Shown: positions 35,080 through 46,711 of the stretch, in pieces | How the letters are laid out: every line of letters starts with the position of its first letter | Numbering within the stretch: position 1 is the stretch's first letter | NCBI GenBank assembly: GCA_963969595.1 | Contig: OZ018411.1 | Span: 30,453,445-30,517,444 of the forward strand | Length of the DNA: 64,000 bases | Source of the DNA: Neckera pumila | Lineage: Eukaryota > Streptophyta > Bryopsida > Hypnales > Neckeraceae | Reading direction: 5' to 3' | Notes under the pieces: generated by a model | Told to the model about the DNA's origin: nothing | Database searches by the model: none | What the model saw: only the letters and a program-made list of their open reading frames with translations | Made by a program: the position numbers and the translations under genes

Positions 35080-35334
35080 CATTATATGACATTTGAGGGC
35101 ACTGGGAGACCGTGAGTTCCTGGAGAGTTCCTTGCATTTTTAGACTACGGGAATGCAACTGTTGGTTGATGTGGCCAGCGCTGTGCCACGTCATTTTTTA
35201 AAAGAAAAAAAATGCTTAAAATGATATTAGAAGAAAAAAAAAATTCCAGCAGCCCGTATCACAATTCATAGAATCGGGCCAGATTTGGGAATGGGCTTGA
35301 AACGACCCTCCAATGCCCTCAATGTCATCTAATG
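35080..35334 (-). mobile_element. Family B MITE, copy B4 (reverse)
   Basis: Ends are CATTATATGACATTTGAGGG and CCCTCAATGTCATCTAATG. The inner pair reads TGATGTGGCC...GTGCCACGTCA. Its GCTTAAAATGATATT segment is the uninterrupted counterpart of the site hit at 59310. Confidence 0.75.
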
Positions 35335-35699
35335 GTTATCACGTTCATACTCTTGAATTAGTCTCAACAATTGTTCTATTATTTTAAGTTGGTGGTTTAA
35401 TAATTCTTGGATTACTTGTGGTACCCTAGTAATGTCATAGTCCCTTCCTCTTTGAATATCCTCAACTAAAGTCAAAGGTGTTTGATCTAGTTCTTATGCC
35501 AAAGATCTCAACCAAGAGGAATGCAAGTTTGCAAATGAATTTGATAATACATTAACACTTGGTGTAACAACCTGCAAATTTCAAGAGAATTTCAAATACA
35601 TTTAAACAAAAAGCATTTAAGAAAATACAATTTTTAGTATACATAATTATCCAAAAGAGAACTAAATAATAGTTTACAAAATTTTGCCTTCAACATTGT
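35335..35699. other. AT-rich intergenic DNA, no gene seen
   Basis: No feature recognised. Confidence 0.35.
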
Positions 35700-36570
35700 C
35701 AATAAAACTTACATTGTCTAAAGCAATCACTTTATCAACACGCACTCTACTTATATCTTCCATTTCTTGTCAAGTTTCTTGAAGTATATCAAGGCGTCAA
35801 TTATGCTTCACAATTTGGGCATAAACATCTTTTTTGTTGCTTTTCTTATAGGCAGACTCTATGTGTACTATATAAAAAATTTCTCACATATTTGTTGAAT
35901 ATTCCCAAGGTAGGCTTGAATGCTTGATACAATTGGTGAAGTGACCCATCATTATTGTATTGCAATTTGAACTTTGAAACTCACCCATATTTTCTTTTAT
36001 AGAAGTCATATGAAAAAAAGATGTTTATATAAAAAAAACAAATCAAGTAGAAATCACACAAAATCAATTTTATATGAAAAGACTTAAACAATATGAAATT
36101 GAATGCAATAAAATAAAATTTTAAAATTATTAAAAGCACCAAAACAAAATTTCATACCTTCTCATAAAAAGTTACATTTTTGGTAAGGTATCCTCTTTGT
36201 AATGAGAGCTTTGACATGCTTTGACGTCCCATTGAAAGGAAAGGATTATTGTGTGTACAGTACCATCTTCATACAAACGTAGTAAACAAAAAATAAGTAC
36301 TTGCATCACAGACCAATGTACAAACCTAATATAATTAGCTTGAGAGAAGAAACAACCTCCTCTTGCATTCTTGGGTATTAAAAAAATTTGGATATTGACA
36401 AGTTTCTTTTATCACCATTAATTTATCATCAAATGCTTGCAATACATGGAGACCGACCAATTGGTGTAAGATATGCATCAACATTTTGAAAATCCCAATG
36501 TTGCTTTGATGTAGAACTTCAACATGGATTGAATGGTACAGATTGCAAAGGGGTGTCATTCCCCCATTAA
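35700..36570 (-). pseudogene. Decayed transposase, Plavaka/CACTA-like
   Basis: Two conserved-looking blocks lie in order on the minus strand. The first, at 36559-36335, contains HVEVLHQSNIGIFK followed by FDDKLMVIKETCQYPNFF. The second, at about 35935-35730, contains HIESAYKKSNKKDVYAQIVK and is broken by three in-frame stops. LHQ..G.FK followed by a HI...AY..SN..D...Q block is the pattern I associate with Plavaka-type transposases, best known from fungi. The assignment is from memory of motifs and needs a profile search. The intervening sequence is degraded, so the gene is dead. Confidence 0.45.
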
Positions 36571-37640
36571 ATCCCTAAAAGTACTCTGTCACAAAATTTG
36601 AGAGCAATTTAGGTGTAAAAAATGAAACCTTGACAACATCCATGAATCAACATTGAAACATTTCAATTTGAGACCACTAATGAATTTAAATAAAACAAGC
36701 ACTTACAGGCACACAATGAAGTGACCACTTTTTTATATCTTAAAAAACCTTTGTAGAAGATGATTTCAAAAAATTCAACCAGATAGATAGAAACTTTGGT
36801 CTTCAAAGAAGGCTGGTGTGAATAAAGTGTCTGTTCATAATGACAATGAGCTGATTTCCACTAGATCAAAGGCCATTGATGCAAAACTACTCTTCTCTTT
36901 TGAGAATAGACACTTTAGTACCAGTAATCAAATAAAAGTAACCAAGATTAAGGTTGTTGAGTGAAAATGGATTATGAATGTAGAGTGTAGTGGTGGAGGT
37001 ACACCAAGGCATGAGTTCAGATGTTGGTTGGAGAGGAACTGAGTATCATGACTATGTGGTCCGGGTTCAATATCCATTAGGCCCGTTTTAGCAATAGCGT
37101 GATAGATATGGCTTGGTATTGCTAATAAGTGATCATTAGGAAGGAAAGTTGTTCCAACCAACTGGCCCCATTCCCCTACCTGAGACAAGTGCTTGCACTT
37201 GGTTATAAGACAAATAAATAGTGATCTTCATCACTACCCCCTCTCTTTTTTGTTTATGTTTTGTTATATTTTTTAAGTTCCTTATATTATTATATTGCAA
37301 GTAATTGATTGTTTTCTATTTTTCTTTTATGTAAAATGATTGAACTAGTATATTGTATGGCGATGGTATTGATTGCGTTGAAAGTGTGTTTCACAAAAAT
37401 TCAACCATAAATAATTGCTGATTTGGTATTCTACACCACCATATTGAAACAATACCTTTGAATAATTGTTGATCCAATATTCCTATACCACCATATTGGA
37501 ATTATTGAAACAATAACTTTGATTGACAACATTGACTCAATACAACTTCTGATATTGTTGAGACAACCTTGTGTGGCTAGTTTGTATTTGTCATGTTGTT
37601 TCAACAATGGTAAATATTGATTCAAAGTTCTAAAGAATTT
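36571..37640. other. AT-rich DNA, perhaps more of the decayed transposon
   Basis: A minus-strand open stretch at 36928-37188 (containing AKTGLMDIEPGPHSH) has gene-like composition but no motif I know. It could be the upstream part of the transposon next door. Confidence 0.3.
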
Positions 37641-37646
37641 GAGATG

Positions 37647-38150
37647 TAAGTGAAAACGCAAGAATTGTGCTCAAAGTTGAATATTAGACCTCATTTAGGC
37701 ATACTATAGTATTTCTTTTGAAAAAATTTCAAACTAAAAGAAGTTGAAAAAACAAGATAACTTTTATCTCCAAAAATTTGTTTTAGATTTTGAAGCCCCG
37801 TCTAAGGGTTATAAACAAATTTCAGAGGGGGTGGAAGGGACATTTTTTTATATTTTCAAGCACCCTCTTTGAAATTTCTCTATAACTTTCAAGTAGTCTT
37901 GAAATCTCAAACGGATTTTTGAAAATACAATTCAAACTGATTTCCCAACTTTTACCGGTTTGAAGTTTTTTGAAATTTATTTTTCTACTATGCCTAAATG
38001 AGGTCTAAAATTTGACTTTTAACACAATTTCTGCATTTTCACTTAACTATGAGAGGTGGAGCTCTTTTTAGTCCTAATTCACATATCCCATATGGGTTGT
38101 TTTACCTACCAATACTCTACTTGTATAAAGAGCTTCTCTTGTCTCCCTCA
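37647..38150. mobile_element. Family E foldback element, copy E4
   Basis: Inverted arms meet near 37845. Landmarks are TTAGACCTCATTTAGGCATA and its complement on the right, and AAACGGATTTTT. It carries the uninterrupted TTAACACAATT site that A2b occupies in E3. Similarity to the left flank of E3 continues to about 38250. Confidence 0.7.
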
Positions 38151-38359
38151 ATTACACACAATTGGTTAAGTGGCATAAAATTTGATTGAAATACAAAATT
38201 AAGTATGTGGCACAAAAGTCACTTCATTGGTCAAACTTTCCAATTGAAAATTCTGTGTTCATTGATCAATACACTTGTTTCAAAGAAAAATGAAAATAAA
38301 ATTGTGAGTTCCATTGCCTTGTCCTATACTTTATAGCCCTGGTATACAGTGGTTTGACG

Positions 38360-38440
38360 CATAAGAGGATATTTGAGGGCATTAGAGGGCCATTTCAGGC
38401 CCATTCCCAAATCTGGCCCAATGCTGTGAACAAGCCTCGG
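38360..38440 (+). repeat. Family B left-half relic (B5)
   Basis: CATAAGAGGATATTTGAGGG through GGCCCATTCCCAAATCTGGC, then truncated. Confidence 0.5.
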
Positions 38441-38813
38441 GGGGTGCAGTAAGTGGTAGAAGTAGCAAACTACATGCGAACAAATAATAGGGTGCCAAAA
38501 AAACATTGGAGCTAAAAATTATAAACTGGTTGATTATACTATAGCATATGTAAAATGTCATTAGGTGTATTGTAAATACTATAGGCTATAGAATAATGGA
38601 ATGCATTAGGAAAAATTTAGACTTAATATATCCCCTTTTTTATTAGTTTAGTGGGTCAAATGTCTTAATTATGGGTTTAGAGCTGGCAGTTCATTCCACA
38701 TTTATTCTACATTGTCTTTTTATTTTAGATTCTTTAAGCTAAAATGATCTATTATATTTTACCTACCACTTGTAGTGTCAGGGTTAAATGCCTGCCATAT
38801 GCAAGTTGTGATT

Positions 38814-38918
38814 CATTAGATGATATTTGGGGGTCGCGGAGGGCCGTTTCAGGCTTGTTCCCTGATCTGCCCAGATCCAGTGAACGCCGGTACGAGTATG
38901 TCAGAAATTTTTTTTTTC

Positions 38919-38953
<35 letters not shown>

Positions 38954-39121
38954 CAAAATATCATTTTAAGCAATTTTTTATTTTTATTTTTATTTTTTAA
39001 AGTGACGTGGCAGTCGCTCGACCACGTCAGCCAGCTGCTGCTGCGCATTCCCAGATTGCGGGAATGTAGCAGACAACAGGGGAACTCACAGTCTTCTAAG
39101 ACCCCCGAATCTCATGTAATG
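38814..39121 (+). mobile_element. Family B MITE, copy B6
   Basis: Ends are CATTAGATGATATTTGGGGG and CCCCCGAATCTCATGTAATG. The inner pair TGACGTGGCA...GACCACGTCA is perfect in its ACGT cores. An A-run of about 28 bases lies near 38919-38947. Confidence 0.8.
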
Positions 39122-40199
39122 TATAACTCCATGTGAAGAATAAATTGTGAACACATAAGTTTTGGAAGTGCATTCAGAAATGCATTTATCCAAAATAGTA
39201 TCATCAAAAATTCAAAATGGAATGGTTTACTAAGCTTACAATCCAGATAGCCTAATGTCTTTTCTCTTCTCTAGTCTTACTTGGTCTGGTCATGTACGTC
39301 TTGTTTATCTTCTAGGCAGGCCACCTATAAAGCCTAGGTGAACTGACCCCCTCACTTGCTCCCAAAGGAAAACGTTGGTTTTTAAAATTTTCAATGCATG
39401 ATAAAATTTGCAAATTTTGAATTTATATTTGCAATCAAAAGCTCCAAAATTAGTGAGGAGGGTTGTACAAAATAAATTAATCAAGTACAAAGTAGGAGGC
39501 TTTTTTTTGACATGTACCCCTAGAATGATTTGGGGGAACAAGCGATGGGGGCAATTCACCTTGGTCACTTGTGGCTAGCCGGCTTGTAAGTTACTTTTTA
39601 CCAATGAAAATATGTTTCATTTGTTTCAAATATAAAATATAATCTAGATAATGACAAAGCCTACAATTGGAGTATGATTTTTGAAGCTACAAATATCTGT
39701 ACTTTACATGAATATCAATTTTGCTTCTAAAAATCTGTCAATGAGAAATTGATTACAAATTGAGCTTAAAAGGTAAGAGGTCCATAAATTGCCCATTTAA
39801 GAGCTGAAATTGAATTTTGAGGAGTGGAAACTTCTTAAAATATTTTTCAAGAAATTCTCCTTAAAAGGCTAGTAGAATTAGCATCTAATCCAAGTTGTTT
39901 CATAATTTTGAAGCTTTGTGGAATTAGATATGGATTTTTGGACTTCAAAGCACTAAATGGTTAAGAATCCCCCTAATTGTGAACTCTAAACCCTACACCA
40001 AATTTTGTAATTGCAAGTAGTGCAAAAAAATTGAACCAATATAGCATATGACATATTTATGTCAATTAGGAATTATAATTAATGTATGCCCCCTTCTTAA
40101 TGGTTCAAATTAGAAAATTATATAATGATAGCTTCAAATAATGAATGAAAAAAAAGTAATACCCCCCATTTAAATACATGGTGTTCACACCTATATCCT
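39122..40199. other. AT-rich intergenic DNA, no gene seen
   Basis: No coding frame or repeat family recognised. Confidence 0.4.
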
Positions 40200-40429
40200 T
40201 ATTTTTTTCAAGGAGTGCATTCCCCAAGGAATAGGCAGTACGGTTGTCAAAATCAATTTTTTTCAAATTTTGCTTCCCTCCCAAATACCATTTTAGGCCA
40301 TTTTTTTTTTTTCAGAAAAATGACGTGGCACTCTCTCGGCCACATTAGCCAGCAATTATCCTATGTTCCCGCAGTTTGGGAACACAGAATAACTTGTAGT
40401 CTCTTAGAGGCCTCAAATCTCTTCTAATG
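40200..40429 (+). mobile_element. Family B MITE, 5'-truncated copy B7
   Basis: The right end CCTCAAATCTCTTCTAATG and the TGACGTGGCA block are kept. The left terminus is missing. Confidence 0.6.
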
Positions 40430-42227
40430 AGTTTTGCAAAATTCACCATGTCCGACCACACTGTTCCATAGGCTTTCTAGTCTCCTTTTGATAGCTGTTT
40501 TTGTCACTGTGGAGCAGCCCTCTGTTATCCTCAATTTTTCTCTATGTGGCAGTCATAAGTGTAGATTCAAATAGTAGAACCTCTTAAATACTAAATTTTT
40601 ATTGTGAATATGTTTGAACTCTTGTACCATATGTTATGATGTATTTTATTAATTAAATTTGGACACTAAGATGACAATGTAATTACTACTCAAGGTACCA
40701 TGGAAGACTTACTTTCATCCATGTGTAATACAAGAATATCATGTGGAATTATCAATATTGAATTGACTACTATATGCACAAAATTGGCCTCAAGAAAGGA
40801 GTATGTACTCAAAAGTGGGAAGCACTGCCATGCACTATATAAGAGGGGGAGTCATAGTATTGGGGTAGGATTTAACAAACTTGTTAAACTTTTGTACTCA
40901 CTCTCCTAAGTAGAGAAGAAAGTTCAATAAGTTTATTGAACCTCTGATCCTTTGCCATGTGGAGTTTATCAAACTAGTTGAATTCAAGCTCCCTCTACAG
41001 AGACTCCCCCTTCATGTAACATAGTTTATTCAAAGTTAACTAGGATTTATTGTGTGAAACCACAATAAAAAAAAATGATCAAGTGAAGAGCCATCCCACC
41101 CATGTAGCCAATGCTAGGTGGTCTCTGGATAGGAATAGTCCTTGGAGATACTATATAGGAAGTTGCGATTAAGTATTAACCTTTTGGATCCTCCAAATGT
41201 ATTAAGAAAAAAAATTTATATCATTTTATGGAATATTGTTGCTAATGGAGAAATGGGATTCTAAGAATAAATTTGAACTGTAGAAATTGAAAGTGCACTT
41301 TATATTGTTATTAGCATGTTAAATTTGTTACAAATCTAAAGGTGCACTTTGCAATATACTTTGTGTATTGCAGTTCATATTATTGAAATCTTACACATTG
41401 CTCAATGACCTCATTGATGTAAAACATCAACAATAGATGGTAGCATATCACATATCATTTGCAATTGGTTTGAACAATGAGTTTAGTGGACTTTGGACTT
41501 AAGTAGAGGACTTGTGAGGGCTCTAAAATTAGCTAGGGAGACAATTGAATGGTGTGAATGAACAATTGAGTAATAAGTTGTGTACATTTGCTATCATGCA
41601 AATGTGGAGTGTGATCATGATAGGCAATTCATATAGAATTTGCCTTCTAGAATGCATATGTGTATTTATACCTCTATCTCTTTCTATTGATAATATGGAG
41701 TGATGCGACATAATCATTATGTTTCTAATGAGTAAGAATGGCCGAGAAATGAGATCGATTAAAAAGATTGTAAGTTTTGCTGCACAAATAGAAGCCATCA
41801 TTAAAACTAAAAACAATACCCTCAAATCATTGGCTTTTCAAGGATATCTAGACTTTGTTTTTTTTATACAACCATTTTTTGGAGGTAGAATGGGTCTAAA
41901 TGTATCCAAAAATCAACTTGTTTTCCTAGGTTGATGTTCAAAGTAGGATTTTTTAACCAATTAAAAAAACTTCTATAAAGAACATAGACAAAATTTATCA
42001 CTTATAACTGCTTTCTTTTCCAAAACGGATGAATGTGGAAACACATTGCCTCACCAAAATATAAGTAATCTCCACTTTGGGACCTTCTCATATCTTGCTT
42101 CATACTAGTCATAACATGCACACGTGATAACGTTGGCACACCCACCTTCATCCATGGTGTGGCAACCAATACAAAAAGGTTTTCTAGCACTTGAAACGCT
42201 AAAATTTATCATCATCGTCAAAGAGAT
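40430..42227. other. AT-rich intergenic DNA, no gene seen
   Basis: The stretch 40785-41000 (CACTATATAAGAGGGGG followed by a CTCTCCTAAGTAGAGAAGAAAG leader) looks like a TATA/R-type segment of an LTR, but no second copy or primer site was found. No supported gene. Confidence 0.35.
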
Positions 42228-42389
42228 TTAGACGCATGAAACCAAATGCTCCAAGCCTCGAAGGTAGTTAACACTACCTATTGCCCAAATCCTGTGCACA
42301 CTATGGTCAGTAGCAACCTCTAGAGGGCATAAATCGTGCCATTTGGATTGATTGGCACTTTCCAAGTTGTTGTGTAAACAAGCCTTCAT
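42228..42389 (-). CDS. Hypothetical small ORF (53 codons)
   Basis: An ATG-initiated frame containing SKWHDLCPLEVATDHSVHRI. Its composition is more protein-like than that of neighbouring frames. It lies just downstream of, and on the same strand as, the last kinase-gene exon, so it may be a 3' exon, a gene relic or chance. No family recognised. Confidence 0.2.
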   Translation of the reverse strand: MKACLHNNLESANQSKWHDLCPLEVATDHSVHRIWAIGSVNYLRGLEHLVSCV

Positions 42390-42515
42390 GGAGAAAATAA
42401 ATATCACATCACCAGAGCCCCATGAAGGAGGCTACCCCATTGCAACTGTTTGTTACCCCTCCTTATTTTGTAACAATAAGTTTCCAAATTCAGATTCTGC
42501 TCTACATTTGCACTT

Positions 42516-45500
42516 TCAAAAGTACAAAAAAGTATTGAAATCAGTACAAAAACTTTGCATTGTAAGTGGCATTGTTGGCTCCTTTGACTGTTGTGAATGT
42601 ATCCCACTGTTCTCTTGTTGCTGAAAGTTCTCGATAGGTAATTGAGCGATCTCCTTCTTTAAGGCTGATAGCAATATTGAAGCTTGATCGTTATCATGCT
42701 GTTCCAAGAATGTGTGCACATGGTCAAGAGAATCGTTAACCTGTGAAAGAGTAACTGGAGGGCGTACAACCTGAGTGTGCACAACATTTTCTTCTTCAAA
42801 TTTTTGATTAGCGGCTGATATAATCATATCCCAAACCTCATTCTCCGAAGGGTTGCACGCGTTTTTGAGATTAAATCCTGCTGTAAAAAGCACACATTCA
42901 TGAACATCAATTGTAACACCCGCACCTTAGTTCCCGCCTTAGTTTCAGTAACCAACAATCGAATCTAGAAGATAGAACTTAATTATCACTCACCTATGTA
43001 TTCCATAAATTATAATCCATACCCTCAAACTAGCCAAAGAATATTTTTAATGCTGCAGGATCTGCCTATCTATAAAATTTCTTCCAGTGAATTATTTACC
43101 CTTCATATACACTGTAAAAACAAATTCATAACAAATCAAAAAGTTTAAAGGGATTCAAACTCACTGGCATGTGTAGGGCTCATCATTTTGTTGATCTTGG
43201 TACTCCATGATGAAAGCCCAACATTTCTGTGAGATAAGGCGGCCACACGCAGATGAGATTGAACAGTTGGAGCATTTGGTGTTGGCCCAAAATCTGTTGC
43301 AAAATTGCACCTCAATATGCATCAAATTACATTGAAAACCATGTTAATATTTTACAATAATAATTTATTTGGTGAGTATTTTCTATTCTAGCGACTTTTA
43401 ACATCATAACACAAAACTTCCCTATAATTCATGAGGACTCTCAATGGTCTCAATGATCATAGAGAGGCCTCTTTATATATCATGCATAGGTCTTTGTATG
43501 ATCACTATTACCGTAGCCTCCTAGCAACTTGGTCAAAAAATAAGTAATTGAAAGGATGCATAAATTTTTGGAAACTATTGATCTAGTTTGTCCAAAATAG
43601 ATATATGTATTTATGTATTTATGTGTATGTATGTATATGTACACACATGCATATTTTAAAGAATTGCCTAATGCATAGACATTCGACTCGCTTCACAAAA
43701 TCTTGCATCTCTTCCTTGTCAATAGTTGTAAATATATGTTGCAAAAAATTTTGCCTCGCCATTTTGACCTTTCTAAAGCACAATCTCCCACAAACAAAAC
43801 ATATCTCTCACACTCTACAAACCTTGATACATAAGGTAGAGACTTAAAGGTCAAAACAAGGCTTTAGGTCAATGCATGCAGTTGCCTTAGATGAAAGTAG
43901 TCACAACCATCCAAACACTGTAAGAACAACTTGGATGAATGTCTAACTTCTTTTAATTATATATTTAAAAATTGCCCAATTTTAATACATTATTTTTTGA
44001 ATAGCCTAATTTTTTGCATTTTAGTTAATTACGGAGTATTAAGTAAAAAGCTGCCCAAGCTGCTAGGAAGCTCCAGTATCACAAAGAAACCCGGCTCTAC
44101 ATCATGAACCAAAAGAATATTAATTAATTTTTTATGACTATGTTCCTAGAATAATATAATTTTACTAAAACAAACAGTGTTTGTTGTACCCACAATTTTC
44201 TCACCTACAGGATATGGTGAAAACAGTGTCCTACTAGTCTACTACTTGTATAATTGTGTTGTGATAATCAAGGCCGCGGGGCATCGCAATGACAAAGATT
44301 CCTGATCATCAAACTTGGACAAAACACAAAATATCATCGAATTAAGGTTTAACTTCAAGAAGGATATAAGTTATGCAGCATAGTTCTTTGGGTGATCAAA
44401 GACAACAGTCAGCAGATCTTACATGAGGGTTGAACACTGGGAGCACCAGTTAAGCTTATTAGTTGCCTCCAGTGAGCTCTCTTGTGGATTTCTTCGGACA
44501 TGAGCTCCCGATGAGTAATCGAGTCCATAATTTTATTGTTCTTCAGAATAGTGAACTTATTGTAAGTTCTCCCAGCGTTCATAGACAGGATGTGGTTGTA
44601 ATTTGGAATATCTGCAAAGAATGCACTCAGATCAGTAAGTTACTAACAGTGCTACCACATAAATGATGCTACCGATGTACAAGAAAGCTTCAAGCAGTTG
44701 TGGCTCATAAATTTATTTATAACAAAACTGTGTCCAGATTTTTCAACATGTAAGTTATTCTAAGTTAAGCTACTGCTGCATAACATACTTGCGTTCAGAA
44801 CTTCACTGATAGGTTTCAGCATGATTGATGAATGCCCTGCAATACAGTTTTAGAATTATCACTGTTAGAATTATCACTGCCAATAGAAATGCATATGAGG
44901 CTCATTTCAGCTCTAGAATTTGAACTGTGCATTATTCAAACAAAGATGAGATAAATCCATAAAATGACAAATTGACCAATCAATGGAGACATATGTCAAG
45001 TTTTCTTTTGTTGAGGGAGACAGATATAATCCATCACAGTATCAGTGTGAGCTCTCTGATGAACCCAACTGAAGTACACTCAATAGTTCGTATTCAAGAG
45101 TGCAACATTAATATGTTCAATACCTTTTTCAAGCCTCCCGGCTCTTGAAGGTTCTTGAGTCCATAGACTCACAAAGACACACCCATGAAAACCTAAGTAG
45201 GACCAACAAGTGTATTTATGGATGTCTTGGTCTTTGGGTTATTAAGAGCATCAACATTTACATACCTGACAACAAGAGGCTATCATGTGCCGCAAATCTT
45301 TGCAAATGTCTTTGAACGAAGGCCTCGTCTTGGGATCTGCATCCCAGCATTTCTGCAACAACATTGCTAAGCCAAGTGGGCATGACGGTGGTAGTGTAGG
45401 TCTCAAGTTCTCAACCTTCACCTTTCTTTTGATTTCTTTTAAAGAGGACAGGTCACCATAAGGCTGTCTTCCAGTCAAGACTTCGGAACAAATCAAAGCG

Positions 45501-46711
45501 TAGCCATAGATGTCCACTTTGAATGGGTACGACAACGTCTTTTTTGGATCAGAATCACCAGCTGTTTCCCCACATGTGGTTCGCAAAATCTCAGGAGCCA
45601 TCCATCTGCTGGTTCCAATGTGCATTGTCAGAGGAGAGCATGTTGAGCTTCTCTCTTTTGTCTTTGAAATACCAAAATCTGCAACTTTGACCCGCACGGA
45701 CTTGCCATACTCAAACAAGCCTACCTTGACAAGAATGTTGCTTGATTTCAAGTCCCTGTGAACAATCCCTTGCTGATGCAAATATTTCACACCTTCCCCA
45801 ATTTGAAGCATCAAATCCAAAGCCTCATCAAGTGGAAGTGGATTCGTCAATGTGCTTCTGGCTATGAAAGTATCCAGCCCCTCATCCATCAACTCCACCA
45901 CAAGCATGCAATTTCCCCGCAAGTCCACAGCAGATCCAATTATGGGCAGAACATGGGGGTGGTTGAGCCCTGACAAAATAGCAACCTCTTTCACAAAAAT
46001 GTCTTGATAACCAAGAGAGAAAACTTTAATGGCATGTGTGGCATTCAACCATGTGGTGATGTACACAATACCAGTCGAACCCCTGCCAATGGACTTGCCA
46101 AGTATGAGCTCTCTTGCATCCAAAGTCCATAAGTCTGGGCGAGGTTCTTTTTCTACATTTTGCAGCTTTTGCACAAGCTTTTGCAACAAATTTTGGGCAA
46201 GCGCCTGTTCTGATGAGGACCCATGTACTAATACATCCCCCAATTTCAGCTTCAATGCCTCTCCATCTTGATATGCAAGAGTGGCCACTCTTTCCACAGT
46301 CTCCTTTTGTACTGCTAGCTCTGAAATGCCCTCTAAAGTTGACTCACTTTGGCTGCTGAGGTTGTTGAAGAGGGCTGTAAACCACTGTAGTTCCTGGCAA
46401 GCCAAGGTGAAGCTTTCTTTTGCTTGTGCACCTACAACGGCCACGCTTAGCCATGACTTTTCACAAAACTTTTCCACAAGAGTCACGGCACCCTCCACTT
46501 GCCGATAAAATGCTTGCAGTAGAAGCACTGGTGTGTGATCTTCTGGAAACCTACTACAAACTTCAATAAGGTTCTTTGCTTGCTCAACGGCCAAGTGAAG
46601 CTTGGACCCTAGGAATTCACATTGCAGATGATTGAGAAGGACGGAATGATTTCATATCAAGTTTTGCAGGGCTACGTCACGAGCCACTATACGCTGGAGG
46701 TAGTCTGCCAT
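42516..46711 (-). CDS. Protein kinase with N-terminal helical domain and C-terminal tail; in-frame TGA near start
   Basis: A predicted Ser/Thr protein kinase. Exon 1 (46711 to about 45262) encodes an N-terminal helical region of about 190 residues, then a complete catalytic domain: GRGSTGIV, AIKVF (Lys), HRDLKSSN, DFG, and MAPEI. The layout resembles plant MLKL-like or HeLo-type kinases, but with intact catalytic residues. Phase-matched GT-AG exons follow: 45192-45124, 44836-44789, 44611-44423, 43293-43165 and 42880-42516. They encode about 210 further residues of no family I know. The kinase exon has a strong donor at 45265 (GTATGT) and another at 45261 (GTAAAT); only the second keeps phase with the next exons. 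From the ATG at 46711 the frame reads MADYLQRIVARDVALQNLI, then TGA (46654-46652), then stays open into the kinase. No later ATG precedes the P-loop. This may be a null allele, a sequencing error or an unseen small intron. Confidence 0.8.

Noticed and set aside
40785..41000. Possible LTR with TATATAAG and an R-like segment
   Set aside because: No second copy, no primer-binding site next to it and no clear TG...CA borders in the window.
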